DNA from: Methanocorpusculum sp.
Lineage (GTDB): Archaea > Halobacteriota > Methanomicrobia > Methanomicrobiales > Methanocorpusculaceae
Assembly (NCBI GenBank): GCA_029986255.1
Contig: DALTYD010000006.1
Location: 1-37,356, forward strand
DNA length: 37,356 nucleotides
Direction of reading: 5' to 3'
Part shown: piece after piece, positions 27,556-35,881 of the stretch
Layout of the letters: every line of letters starts with the position of its first letter
How positions within the stretch are numbered: the stretch's first letter is position 1
Position numbers and translations under genes: made by a program
The notes under the pieces: model-generated
Seen by the model: the letters and a program-made list of their open reading frames with translations, nothing else
What the model was told of the DNA's origin: nothing
The model's database searches: none

Positions 27556-29186
27556 ACACCTTCGATGTGCGAGTTCATGATGGTTTTGCACGAATTGGGA
27601 TTCTCCGTATCAATGGTGAGGATATTCATACTCCAACTATTATTGAGACGGGTAAAATTTTCCCGTCTCTTGCTGATCGCTCATTTACAAACTTACCACT
27701 CTCAGTTCCACAGTTTGATGCTGACAAATATTACGTTCCAGGAAAAGATCCTGTATCCTTTCATCCTTTGGAAAGTTGTCCTGCAGTTTCTGGCGATGTC
27801 GTGATGATTTCCGGTTGGCGTTCAGCACTCAAAGATGCTCGCCGAGCCATTGAATATCTTATTGCTTTACACACGGCTCCTCCTCCGGATACAGCTCGCT
27901 ATATCCCTGCTAGTGCCCTCCCTTCGAATGTAGCTATATTGATTGCAACAGGTTTTGATCTTTTCGACTACTTCGCAGTGGATCTTGCATCGGTTCAGAG
28001 CAAGTTCTGCATGATAGAAGGTGAGTTTGATGCATCGTATCTGGAAAAAGGTGTCTGTGGTTGTGAGGGATGTCAGACTCACAACCTCTTTCTCCACAAT
28101 CGAATCGCCCTTAATCGAGAGATTGCATTAGTGAAGAATTGGATTGAGGCAGGACAAACCCGTGAGTTAATAGAACAGAGGTGTCGCCTCCATACTGAAC
28201 AGATATCGTTGATCCGTAGACTCGATCGTTCTCCTCTTGCAACAAGGATGCTTCCGGTTGTGCGTCCTTCACAATTCTTGGTAAATTCAGCGGAATCGAT
28301 GACCCGACCAGAAATTTCCTTTTTTGAAGAACGAGTGATAAATCGTTTTGTTCCTCCACGTAATGATATTTGTATTCTTCTTCCTTGTGCGGCACGAAAA
28401 CCTTATTCGATATCCAAGACCCATCAGAAATTTCAGCGGGTTATTGCGGGAAGAGCTCATGAGGTCATTATTACATCGCCACTTGGTGTTGTGCCCCGTG
28501 AACTGGAACTTGTCTATCCTGCAAGCCATTATAATGTACCTGTTACGGGATACTGGGATCGAGAGGAGTCAGCAATTCTAGTAGAGTATGTTGTCGCGTA
28601 TCTGAAAAAGCATCAGTATGATCGGATCATCTGCCATTTGAATGGCGGGGCAAAAGAGGTTGCAATAGCCGCATCTATGGAGGTTGGCATTGATGTAGAA
28701 TTCACCTGCATTGATGATTGTCCATCATCGTTAGGTTCTCTACGAGCACTTAATGAGGCATTAAAGGGGTATCGAAAACACCGTTCTGCTCTCATCAGTG
28801 GGACTCTTTCCTGGCAGTTTGGTGAACTCATTGACACAAGAGGTTGGATAATAAAAGGTAGATACCCCAACTTGAAGATCTATAATAATGAGAAAAAGAC
28901 ACAGTTGTTCTCCATTGATGCCTCAACGGGTCTTCTTCGGCCAACACTGGAGGGTTGGAAGTTTCTTTCTGGGTACCGAGTTACTTTAAGTGCTGGGTTT
29001 GTGCCGCAGGGAGATGTTCTTGTACCGGGCGTGGAGTCAGCAGATCCTAAAATTCGCGAAGGTGATGAGGTGTTGGTTGAAGGACCTGGATATCTTGCGA
29101 CAGGAAAAGCGATGATGAGTGCAGATGAAATGCGTCGTTCTTCTCGTGGGGTTGCTGTTCGTGTGCGAAAGTCACAAAAAATATGA
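27552..29186 (+). CDS. arcS: Archaeosine synthase alpha subunit (ArcS/TgtA2)
   Basis: Converts preQ0-15 in tRNA toward archaeosine. 544 residues. The N-terminal half is a degenerate TGT-like domain that keeps Cys169, Cys171, Cys174 (CGCEGC) as a zinc site. The ArcS-specific core carries the signature PCAARKPYSISKTH (278-291). A C-terminal PUA RNA-binding domain begins near residue 458 (DASTGLLRPTLEGW...VLVPGV, GDEVLVEG). Coupled to tgtA by a 4-base overlap, so enzyme and partner are made together. The radical-SAM partner that completes the reaction in some archaea is not in the window. Confidence 0.93.
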   Translation: MNTFDVRVHDGFARIGILRINGEDIHTPTIIETGKIFPSLADRSFTNLPLSVPQFDADKYYVPGKDPVSFHPLESCPAVSGDVVMISGWRSALKDARRAIEYLIALHTAPPPDTARYIPASALPSNVAILIATGFDLFDYFAVDLASVQSKFCMIEGEFDASYLEKGVCGCEGCQTHNLFLHNRIALNREIALVKNWIEAGQTRELIEQRCRLHTEQISLIRRLDRSPLATRMLPVVRPSQFLVNSAESMTRPEISFFEERVINRFVPPRNDICILLPCAARKPYSISKTHQKFQRVIAGRAHEVIITSPLGVVPRELELVYPASHYNVPVTGYWDREESAILVEYVVAYLKKHQYDRIICHLNGGAKEVAIAASMEVGIDVEFTCIDDCPSSLGSLRALNEALKGYRKHRSALISGTLSWQFGELIDTRGWIIKGRYPNLKIYNNEKKTQLFSIDASTGLLRPTLEGWKFLSGYRVTLSAGFVPQGDVLVPGVESADPKIREGDEVLVEGPGYLATGKAMMSADEMRRSSRGVAVRVRKSQKI

Positions 29187-29532
29187 ATATTTCTCTTTTT
29201 TTAGATTCTTTTTTGAACTACCTTTCTCTTCTTAATAGAATTAAGAGACACAAGAATTTCAAAAATTGTTATATTTTGGAGACGATTTGAATATATGTGC
29301 GGTTTTATGGATTCCATCATGAACTTATGCGAACTCAAATATATCAGTGAATTTGTGCTGATTTCTTTCTTGCTGTCGGCAAATGCTGCGTATCATTACC
29401 ATTAAAAAAATCTTGTAAATCGTTTTTATGAATATTTTTCCGCTTGTCTTATTCTTCTTATATTTTTTCTTTTGTCACAGATGGAAGATCATGTTTTTGC
29501 TCTGATTGCATTTTTGTCATCTGTGTGATAAT
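29187..29532. other. AT-rich gap, nothing recognised
   Basis: T-runs just after the arcS stop (about 29194-29203) may end the tgtA-arcS transcript. No other feature could be supported. Confidence 0.45.
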
Positions 29533-29637
29533 CTAACTAGTTGTTTGATTGTTGGTAAAATTTTGATTTTGTCTGTGAAAAATTTCAACAGTATCTCCCA
29601 CTGATATGAGATCCCGTTTTTTGCTTCTATTCATCAT
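29533..29637 (-). CDS. Very small ORF (34 codons), possibly truncated by an amber stop
   Basis: Starts ATGATG at 29637 behind GGAAGAGAG, a plausible ribosome-binding site, and encodes a basic then polar peptide including KKRDLISVGDTVEIFHRQ. The frame stops at TAG 29533-29535 but would run on for another 24 codons without it, so this may be the head of a broken small gene. It is divergent from xpd. No family recognised. Confidence 0.3.
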   Translation of the reverse strand: MMNRSKKRDLISVGDTVEIFHRQNQNFTNNQTTS

Positions 29638-29695
29638 CTATCTCTCTTCCGAAGCGCAACTCCATTATCTCTTAACACTAAATACTAATCTATAA

Positions 29696-31705
29696 ATGCC
29701 AGCCATCACCGACTATTTCCCTTATCCAACCTATCGAAAAAACCAGAAAAAAATGCTGGAAACGGTAGCAAAAATTGCACGGGAAGGTGGCATCATTATG
29801 GTAGATGCTCCTACAGGAAGTGGAAAATCAAGTGTTATTGCTCCGCTTCTAGCTGAAGCTAACGGAAAAAAAATCTTCATTGCAGTTCGTACTGTGTCTC
29901 AGCTCCAGATTTTCATTCGTGAGCTTGAGCTCATCCGAAAGAAAAAAAAGTGTAATTTCAAATTTGTCTATCTTATAGGGAAAGGAACCATGTGTCCCCT
30001 TAATGGAGATGGTGATGTTTACCGAAGATGTGAAGGTGTAAAAGCCTTTTCTACTGCCCTCATGCAAGAACGGGCTGATCACGGCTCAATGATTCCTTCA
30101 AAAGATAAAATGATTCAGGAACAGATCCGAAAACAGGATCGTGATCATCCACTGCTTTGTCCCTACTTCATCAATAGTCGTATCTTCGTCCAGAGTGAAG
30201 ATGGTGGCCGTCGCATGATATCATCCCCAGAAATTCGTACAAAAATTGAACAGGCACAAAAAAGCATTATTATGCCTGCTGACCTCCACAAATTTGCTGG
30301 AAGTGTTTGTCCATATGATCTCATGCTTTCCGCCGCACGTGGAGCCGACGTTGTCATTCTCAATTATCATCATCTTTTTAACGATGCAATTCGTGAACAA
30401 CTTTATCTCGCTCTTCAATGTGAATCCTCTGAGGTAATGATGCTTCTGGACGAAGCGCACAACGTCGGAGACGTTATTCAAAATATCCAAAGTACTCGTT
30501 TAAATGAGTCCGACATTGAAATCGCTTCTCATGAGCTAGCTTCCCTTCGTGGAAAATTCCGGAGAGCTGATGCTGTTAGTCATATCCTCCCCCGTATTTC
30601 CGAATTCATGAACGGTCTCAAACGCTCAAATGAGGTGGAAGATTGGTTTGATCCTGTAATCTTTACTCGTCTTTTGATCAAAGGTTCTCTTTATCAGAAA
30701 CTAGATGATGTCTTAGATGATCTGCTCTCACTCAAAGAAACATTCCGGGAATCTCGCATTCAAAAAGCAGAATATCATGAAACTGCAATCGAACGTCTTT
30801 GTGAATTCCTGTTCAGGCTTTATCAGTCCTCTTCGAACTTGGCATTTCTCACTCTCTATGAAAAGGAAGGAGAGACCATTACACTTGAAGTGCGTAACAT
30901 CGACCCATCTTGCCGATTACAGGAACTTGTTTCTATGCATGCAGCCACTGTTCTCATCAGTGGGACATTTTCTCCTGTTGAATCCTATCGGCGTTATTAC
31001 TTTGAAAATCTGCCTGTTGAAACTCTTTCTCTCCCTAATGCTTTCCCGAAAGAAAACCGGCTTATCCTCGCAAGTCGTGATATCACAACTGCATTTTCAT
31101 GCCGGAACAACGCAGATAATGTTGATGCCATTGTCGCTAGCATCCTCAGCTTTGCCCAATTACCTGGAAATGTTGCGATTTATTTTCCTTCTTACCAACT
31201 TCAAAATCAGTACGTAAAACTCTGCAATGGTAAATTCCTCACTAAACAGATGTTTGTCGAACCTCGTGAAACTGAAGAGGCAAATACTGCACTTAAAGAG
31301 TTTGTAACGCTTCCTAATCGACAGAAATCTGGTATCATGTTTGCTGTATGCGGTGGAAAATGGAGTGAGGGATTGGACTATCGTGGAGATCAGCTGACTG
31401 CTGCAATGGTTATTGGGTTACCTCTTGCTCCGTTTACACAGGTACGGAGAATGATTAACAACTACTTCCGTCGCAAGTTTGGTGCAGAAGGAGAATTCAT
31501 TGCCTACATCCTTCCGGCTATGAACAAAGCAATGCAGGCATTAGGTCGTGTGCTCCGTACAGAAACAGATCGTGGAGTGCTAGTTCTTGGTGAAGAGCGC
31601 TTTTTAGAATCAGATATATTTTCAGGTCTCCCATCTTGGATGCGTGAGGAAGTAATAGAGTGCGACGCTGCTACATTGCCAGATCTCATTGGAAAATGGA
31701 AGTGA
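29696..31705 (+). CDS. xpd: XPD/Rad3-family iron-sulfur DNA helicase
   Basis: A 5'-3' SF2 helicase with a 4Fe-4S cluster, of the XPD/DinG group used in archaeal DNA repair. 669 residues. Walker A is APTGSGKS (38-45). Four cysteines fit the cluster: Cys100 (GTMCP), Cys112 (RRCEG), Cys155 (LLCPY), Cys205 (SVCPYD). DEAH is at 252-255. The C-terminal helicase half includes LISGTFSP, GGKWSEGLDY and the motif VI region QALGRVLRTETDRG. All key residues are present. No ribosome-binding site lies before ATG 29696, suggesting a leaderless or short-leader message. The ogt gene follows after five bases, or overlaps if an upstream ATG is used. Confidence 0.93.
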   Translation: MPAITDYFPYPTYRKNQKKMLETVAKIAREGGIIMVDAPTGSGKSSVIAPLLAEANGKKIFIAVRTVSQLQIFIRELELIRKKKKCNFKFVYLIGKGTMCPLNGDGDVYRRCEGVKAFSTALMQERADHGSMIPSKDKMIQEQIRKQDRDHPLLCPYFINSRIFVQSEDGGRRMISSPEIRTKIEQAQKSIIMPADLHKFAGSVCPYDLMLSAARGADVVILNYHHLFNDAIREQLYLALQCESSEVMMLLDEAHNVGDVIQNIQSTRLNESDIEIASHELASLRGKFRRADAVSHILPRISEFMNGLKRSNEVEDWFDPVIFTRLLIKGSLYQKLDDVLDDLLSLKETFRESRIQKAEYHETAIERLCEFLFRLYQSSSNLAFLTLYEKEGETITLEVRNIDPSCRLQELVSMHAATVLISGTFSPVESYRRYYFENLPVETLSLPNAFPKENRLILASRDITTAFSCRNNADNVDAIVASILSFAQLPGNVAIYFPSYQLQNQYVKLCNGKFLTKQMFVEPRETEEANTALKEFVTLPNRQKSGIMFAVCGGKWSEGLDYRGDQLTAAMVIGLPLAPFTQVRRMINNYFRRKFGAEGEFIAYILPAMNKAMQALGRVLRTETDRGVLVLGEERFLESDIFSGLPSWMREEVIECDAATLPDLIGKWK

Positions 31706-31710
31706 ACTTG

Positions 31711-32169
31711 ATGCCAACTGGTTCATATCAATTTGGTCTCTGGAAGTTGCTTGTCTCTTGGGAAGGAAATATTGTTTACCGAGTACAGTTTGTTCGTACC
31801 TCACCGACTGGGGATGGTGTGCCCCTACCATTTATCAAATATCTTACAGGAAATAGTATCTCCTTTTTCCCATTTATTTCCTCCTCTGTTATTGGTGACA
31901 CGATCTATGCTCGTATCTATCGGGAAGTCGCGGATATACCTTATGGCGAGATGAGGACCTATCGCGAGATTGCCAGTATCTCTGCCACTCATCCATGGGT
32001 TGTTGGAAACGCAATGGCAAGGAATCCAACCGCGTTAATTGTTCCTTGCCACCGTGTCATTGCAACAGATGGAACACTTGGTGGTTTTACTCCTGATTTA
32101 CAGATCAAAAAGGATTTACTAGAGATGGAATTTTCAAAAAAATATATCAAAAAGTATCTTAACTATTGA
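31711..32169 (+). CDS. ogt: Methylated-DNA--protein-cysteine methyltransferase
   Basis: Suicide repair of O6-alkylguanine. 152 residues. Active-site IVPCHRVIATDGTLGGFT contains the acceptor cysteine, preceded by the recognition helix region YGEMRTYREIA and the Asn/Arg segment GNAMARNPTA. I start at ATG 31711, eight bases after GGAAG at the end of xpd; ATG 31696, inside xpd, is the alternative. The tight link to xpd implies one repair-related transcript. Confidence 0.92.
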   Translation: MPTGSYQFGLWKLLVSWEGNIVYRVQFVRTSPTGDGVPLPFIKYLTGNSISFFPFISSSVIGDTIYARIYREVADIPYGEMRTYREIASISATHPWVVGNAMARNPTALIVPCHRVIATDGTLGGFTPDLQIKKDLLEMEFSKKYIKKYLNY

Positions 32170-32429
32170 GTTATCTAAAAAATTTTTTCTTTGTAGATTA
32201 AAGCATAGCTTTTGCTTATCAGATAACTATATTCCCTCTCTCCCAAAAATGTATGAGATTCGAATAGATATTGCCATTTTTTGAGGATTGGGATTTTAAA
32301 AATGCTGTTTTTATGGAGTATTGTTTGGTATGAGATTGTATCTGCCGAAAAGGAATAATTACCTGCTGCAATAAATCTATCAAACAACCAAATTTTGAGA
32401 TTTTTAATTTTATTCCAAAATAAAATCAA
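32170..32429. other. Sequence after ogt, no confident gene
   Basis: An 84-codon minus-strand frame (32175-32429) has a moderately protein-like composition but no start signal and no family I know. Given the decay to its right, it may be a relic. Confidence 0.35.
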
Positions 32430-32824
32430 TCACTTGCCAAATCCTCTCAGTTGTTGGGAATCCTTGCTCTTATTACTACCTGAGCCTGAGCTACTATGAA
32501 GTAGCCTCCAAAAACTGGACGGAGGTGGAAGCATCCAAAAAGACCTTGATTCATTAGTAGGTAGGGGTGAGTCCCTCCCAAAACAAACAGATGGCTTAGT
32601 TAGAGGATAATCTAATTTCAGGGGAGGGTTATGATGTTGGAAACCTCGTTTACTCGAAAAGAGACTATGCTTGCGGAAAAAACCGAATGTTAGATTACTT
32701 TGACAACTGAGTACACTATTCTTCCACACAAAAAACGATGCTTTAGATTAACTTGTCACGACTAACGCGACTATCTCCCATATTAGCTACACCCACACAA
32801 AAGAGATTAAGGAGAAGAAGCCGT
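32430..32824. other. Unexplained GC-richer block with hairpins
   Basis: This roughly 395-base block is visibly richer in G and C than its surroundings but has no sustained frame that reads like a protein. Inverted repeats are dense: GCTACT-ATGA-AGTAGC (about 32490-32505), CCTCC...GGAGG (about 32506-32526) and AGGG...CCCT (about 32565-32578). Near 32690-32810 two similar segments start with TTAGATTA and end in CCACACAAAA or CCCACACAAAA. It could be a structured RNA or the relic of a mobile element. A 99-codon minus-strand frame (32430-32729) has an unnatural composition. Confidence 0.35.
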
Positions 32825-33367
32825 CTATTTGTTTCTACAATTCATGAACTCACCCAATGTGGAATATGAGAATGCATCACGAGTGAATTCTTCAAAGGAA
32901 TGCAAGGTTGCAGTATTATTAATTCTCTCTTTCAATCGGAAAAGGTAAAAAATGGAGATGACTCTGTTTGCTCGAATTTCTGCTGAATCCAAGAATTCAG
33001 TTGAATAATTTGAATAATTTTTTCGAACATTCACAATTCTTTTTAGTAAGATATTCTGGAATGCGGCATTTCTGGAGGTAAAGATACTGTTTTTTGTGAG
33101 GTATGAGACAACCTCTTTCTTGACATATATGTCTATTGTATTCGTGTGTTTGGAATAATGTTCAATAATTTAAATATAAAATAATTTCATTTTTTCGGAA
33201 ATCTCTTTCACCATGTACATCAAAATGACGTTCATGCCTAGATATCCTGTAGCTTCAGACACCTTTGCTCTCTCTATCTCCGTATAGCGTGCTATTCTCT
33301 AGAGAAGATCTGCGACTATTAATGATTTATCCTTTTTTTTCTGGAATAGTTCAGAAAAATACTGACA
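32825..33367 (-). pseudogene. Broken gene for a helical protein, possibly PhoU-like
   Basis: One minus-strand frame stays protein-like for about 180 codons from 33367 to the stop at 32825, interrupted only by TAG (33299-33301) and TAA (33170-33172). The first stretch includes SLIVADLL / RIARYTEIERAKVSEATGYL. The last runs about 115 codons with no ATG, GTG or TTG near its beginning and includes RLKERINNTATLHSFEEFTRD. Two helical repeats each ending near an ERI-type segment recall PhoU phosphate-uptake regulators, but the match is loose and I would not name it firmly. Two stops and no start mark it as decayed. Confidence 0.45.
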
Positions 33368-33411
33368 TTATTGGTTTTTTTTGTTTGCAGAATTTTTTCC
33401 CTTTAGCTTCC

Positions 33412-33767
33412 TTATCGAGTTGATGGAGTGATGGTTCGCAAGTACCTCGTTAGGCAATGATCATATAACAATCTAGGGCGTTTTGCATACTCTCCGATTG
33501 GTAAATACGACTTAATCAACTCGCCAATACTATCATGTGGAGCATCATAGTATGCATAGTATATCTTTATCTGGATCATAACCGAGGATTGGCATGTTGG
33601 CAACATCTGATCCCTGCTTTTGTGAGTCATATACAGTTTGCATCATGTTGCATCTTCATTTACATGCGATTCAGATACCATTTGGTTTCTTTGAATCCCA
33701 AGTGGAGTATTTTCCAAGATATGGTATCGGTTCATCCGCCATGTCCAAGAATCAAAAGATTTTTCAT
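33412..33767 (-). pseudogene. Broken reading frames, possibly glycerophosphodiester phosphodiesterase-like
   Basis: ATG 33767 opens MKNLLILGHGG then stops. A shifted frame continues NRYHILENTPLGIQR...HVNEDAT, stops once, and resumes KLYMTHKSRDQML, running to a stop at 33412. GHGG, LENT, a HV.ED-like acidic spot and KLYMTH come in the order of the GDPD signature (HRG, PENT, E.D, HD). The rest (YYAYYDAPHDSIGELIKSYLPIGEYAKRPRLL) I cannot place. Identity is tentative; that it is broken is clearer than what it was. Confidence 0.4.
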
Positions 33768-33844
33768 GTTTTCCATAGGAATATGAACAGATGAATGATC
33801 TTTATCATCTTTCGATTTTGAAAAATTTCTTCCCAATTTTCTCC

Positions 33845-33855
33845 CTATATTTAAT
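33845..33855 (+). promoter_or_regulatory. Probable box A of popT
   Basis: CTATATTTAAT matches the archaeal TATA consensus. The start of transcription would fall near 33876, leaving about 26 bases of leader that contain GAGGT before ATG 33902. Confidence 0.5.
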
Positions 33856-33901
33856 TATCTCTACTGCCTGATACTACTTACTAACGACAGCGAGGTATCT
33901 C

Positions 33902-34825
33902 ATGCGCAGAATAATCCATCAACATTTAACTGATATCATCAGTGGAATCGCTATGTCTATGGCTGATAGCGTTCCTGGAGTTTCAGGTGGTACTATTCTG
34001 TTTCTTCTCGGCTATTATGAAAAATTCATTTGCTCCATGAATAACTTTTTGCTCGGCACTAATGCCGATCGTAAAGCTGCATTTCCATTTCTGTTCAAAC
34101 TGGGTTGTGGATGGATTGGAGGATTTCTGGTTTGTATTCTTATTCTCTCAACATTGTTTCAGAGTTACATCTATGAGATCAGTTCCATCTTCATTGGATT
34201 GACGCTTTCTTCGATACCGATCGTGATTCTCGAGGAAAGAGCGTATCTCAAAGGACATTATCTGCATCTTATTTTTACAGTGGGAGGCATTGTGCTTGTA
34301 CCGATTTTGATGGATCTTAGTTCTTTAATTTTTTGCAAAAATGATGTTGATCTAATGTATGGATCTGTGAATATGGCCTTGTTCCTTTTTTTTGCAGCAA
34401 TCCTAGTAGTCGTAGCCCTTGTTCTTCCTGGGATCTCTGGATCTACCCTCCTCTTAATTATGGGTCTTTATTTTCCGCTTATTTCTGCGATAGCAGCGGT
34501 GCTGCGTAAGGAGTTTGTATATATCCCTATGCTATTCTCATTTGGTTGCGGATTGATTGCAGGGTTTGTAATTAGCACAAGAGTTATTTATCATTGCTTT
34601 GCTCGATACCGTTCCCAAACAATTTATTTTTGTGTTGGTCTTTTGATTGGTTCTCTGTACGCAATTGTACTGGGTTCAACAACACTGTTCCATCCATTGC
34701 CTGCAATGAACTGGGAAACATTCCAGTTTGGTTTTTGCATTTTTGGTATTGGTATTTTTGTGATATTGCACGTGGTAAAACATATGGCGAAGCAGAGATT
34801 TTCTTATGAATTACATAATAAATAA
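33902..34825 (+). CDS. popT: DUF368 membrane protein, polyprenyl-phosphate translocase (PopT family)
   Basis: 307 residues with about eight or nine hydrophobic segments. The DUF368 signature is plain: SGIAMSMADSVPGVSGGT (about residues 14-31) and a second related motif LVLPGISGSTLLLIMGLYF (about 178-196), reflecting an internal repeat. Members of this family (PopT) have been shown in bacteria to return polyprenyl-phosphate carriers across the membrane; in an archaeon the carrier would be dolichyl-type phosphate used in glycosylation (inference). The start is supported by GAGGT about six bases before ATG 33902. Convergent with the epimerase gene, nine bases between stops. Confidence 0.85.
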   Translation: MRRIIHQHLTDIISGIAMSMADSVPGVSGGTILFLLGYYEKFICSMNNFLLGTNADRKAAFPFLFKLGCGWIGGFLVCILILSTLFQSYIYEISSIFIGLTLSSIPIVILEERAYLKGHYLHLIFTVGGIVLVPILMDLSSLIFCKNDVDLMYGSVNMALFLFFAAILVVVALVLPGISGSTLLLIMGLYFPLISAIAAVLRKEFVYIPMLFSFGCGLIAGFVISTRVIYHCFARYRSQTIYFCVGLLIGSLYAIVLGSTTLFHPLPAMNWETFQFGFCIFGIGIFVILHVVKHMAKQRFSYELHNK

Positions 34826-34834
34826 TTTTATTTA

Positions 34835-35764
34835 TCATTCTACTAATGCTGCACGAATTGCCTGACGCACACTTTCTTCTGAGTTTATTCTAGGTTCCCA
34901 TCCCATTGCCTTGAGTTTTTCCACAGATAATTGCATCTGAGGTATGTCTCCAATCCACCCGCGTTCGTTTCCTGTGAAATTAAAGGAGACATTTTCTAGA
35001 TCCATTTCTTCAACAATGAGTTCAGCAATTCGTTTGACACTTATTCTATCTTCAGTTCCAATATTAAAAACATTGAAAGTTTCATTTGAAACAGTTGGGG
35101 CATATACCATTGCTGAGACGCAGTTTTCTACTAAAATATATGATTTATTTTGTTTTCCATCTCCTAATATGTCTAATTTTTTATTATTTTTTTTGAGTTT
35201 TTGTATAAAATCATAAATAATTCCATGCGTGCTGCGCGGTCCTATGACGTTTGCAAACCGATACACCCATGCTTTCATTTCATATGTTGCTGTATATGAT
35301 GAGATCATGGCTTCGCAGGCGAGTTTGCTTGCTCCGTAGATAGAGATTGGGATCATAGGAGTATAGTTTTCAGGTGTTGGAATTCTATCTGCTTCACCAT
35401 ATACTGTAGAGGAAGAGGTGAAAACTATCTCTTTGACGTCATGTTTCCTCATGGCCTCCAATACTCGAACGGTTGCGGTTACATTATTTTGATATACCTC
35501 AAATGGTTTTTGAGAGGAACAGCGGACATCGGGATCTGCAGCGATGTGGTAAACGCGAGTTGTTCCGGAAAAAAGGTCCTGCCAATCATCATCAAGGAGA
35601 TTAGCGTGTTTGAAATTCGCGAGGGCGCCAATGTTGTGTTCGAGATTCATCATCCTTCCAGTAACCATGGAATCTATAACTGTGACAGTATCACCTTGAG
35701 ATAATAGACGATCCACTAAATGTGAACCAATAAATCCCGCTCCCCCAGTAACAATACAGTGCAT
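34835..35764 (-). CDS. NAD-dependent nucleotide-sugar epimerase/dehydratase (GalE-like)
   Basis: 309-residue extended short-chain dehydrogenase. The Rossmann motif VTGGAGFIGSH (about residues 5-15) is at the extreme N-terminus; the Ser/Thr of FTSSSTVYGE and the catalytic YGASK (about 141-145) are present, as is the RFANVIGPR substrate-loop region. It fits archaeal UDP-glucose 4-epimerase-like enzymes that supply sugars for surface glycans; the exact sugar cannot be told. It lies 117 bases downstream of the GHMP gene on the same strand, possibly co-transcribed, and tail to tail with popT, a plausible glycan neighbour. Confidence 0.88.
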   Translation of the reverse strand: MHCIVTGGAGFIGSHLVDRLLSQGDTVTVIDSMVTGRMMNLEHNIGALANFKHANLLDDDWQDLFSGTTRVYHIAADPDVRCSSQKPFEVYQNNVTATVRVLEAMRKHDVKEIVFTSSSTVYGEADRIPTPENYTPMIPISIYGASKLACEAMISSYTATYEMKAWVYRFANVIGPRSTHGIIYDFIQKLKKNNKKLDILGDGKQNKSYILVENCVSAMVYAPTVSNETFNVFNIGTEDRISVKRIAELIVEEMDLENVSFNFTGNERGWIGDIPQMQLSVEKLKAMGWEPRINSEESVRQAIRAALVE

Positions 35765-35881
35765 AAGATCTTATTAGTTTTTGGCGATGATTAATGCCGC
35801 GTTTCTCTTGCATCATTATCCTGTTCTGTTGCTTTTAATGATGAAATGGAAAACAATTTCACAGATGGGCACACTATACCG

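Noticed and set aside
26110..29186. tgtA-arcS pair as a novelty
   Set aside because: Both are well-known archaeosine genes, and a close link between them is unsurprising.
32430..32729. 99-codon minus-strand frame
   Set aside because: Composition (Ser/Pro/Phe runs, SSSGSGSNKSKDS) is unlike any protein in the window, with no start signal; treated as non-coding.
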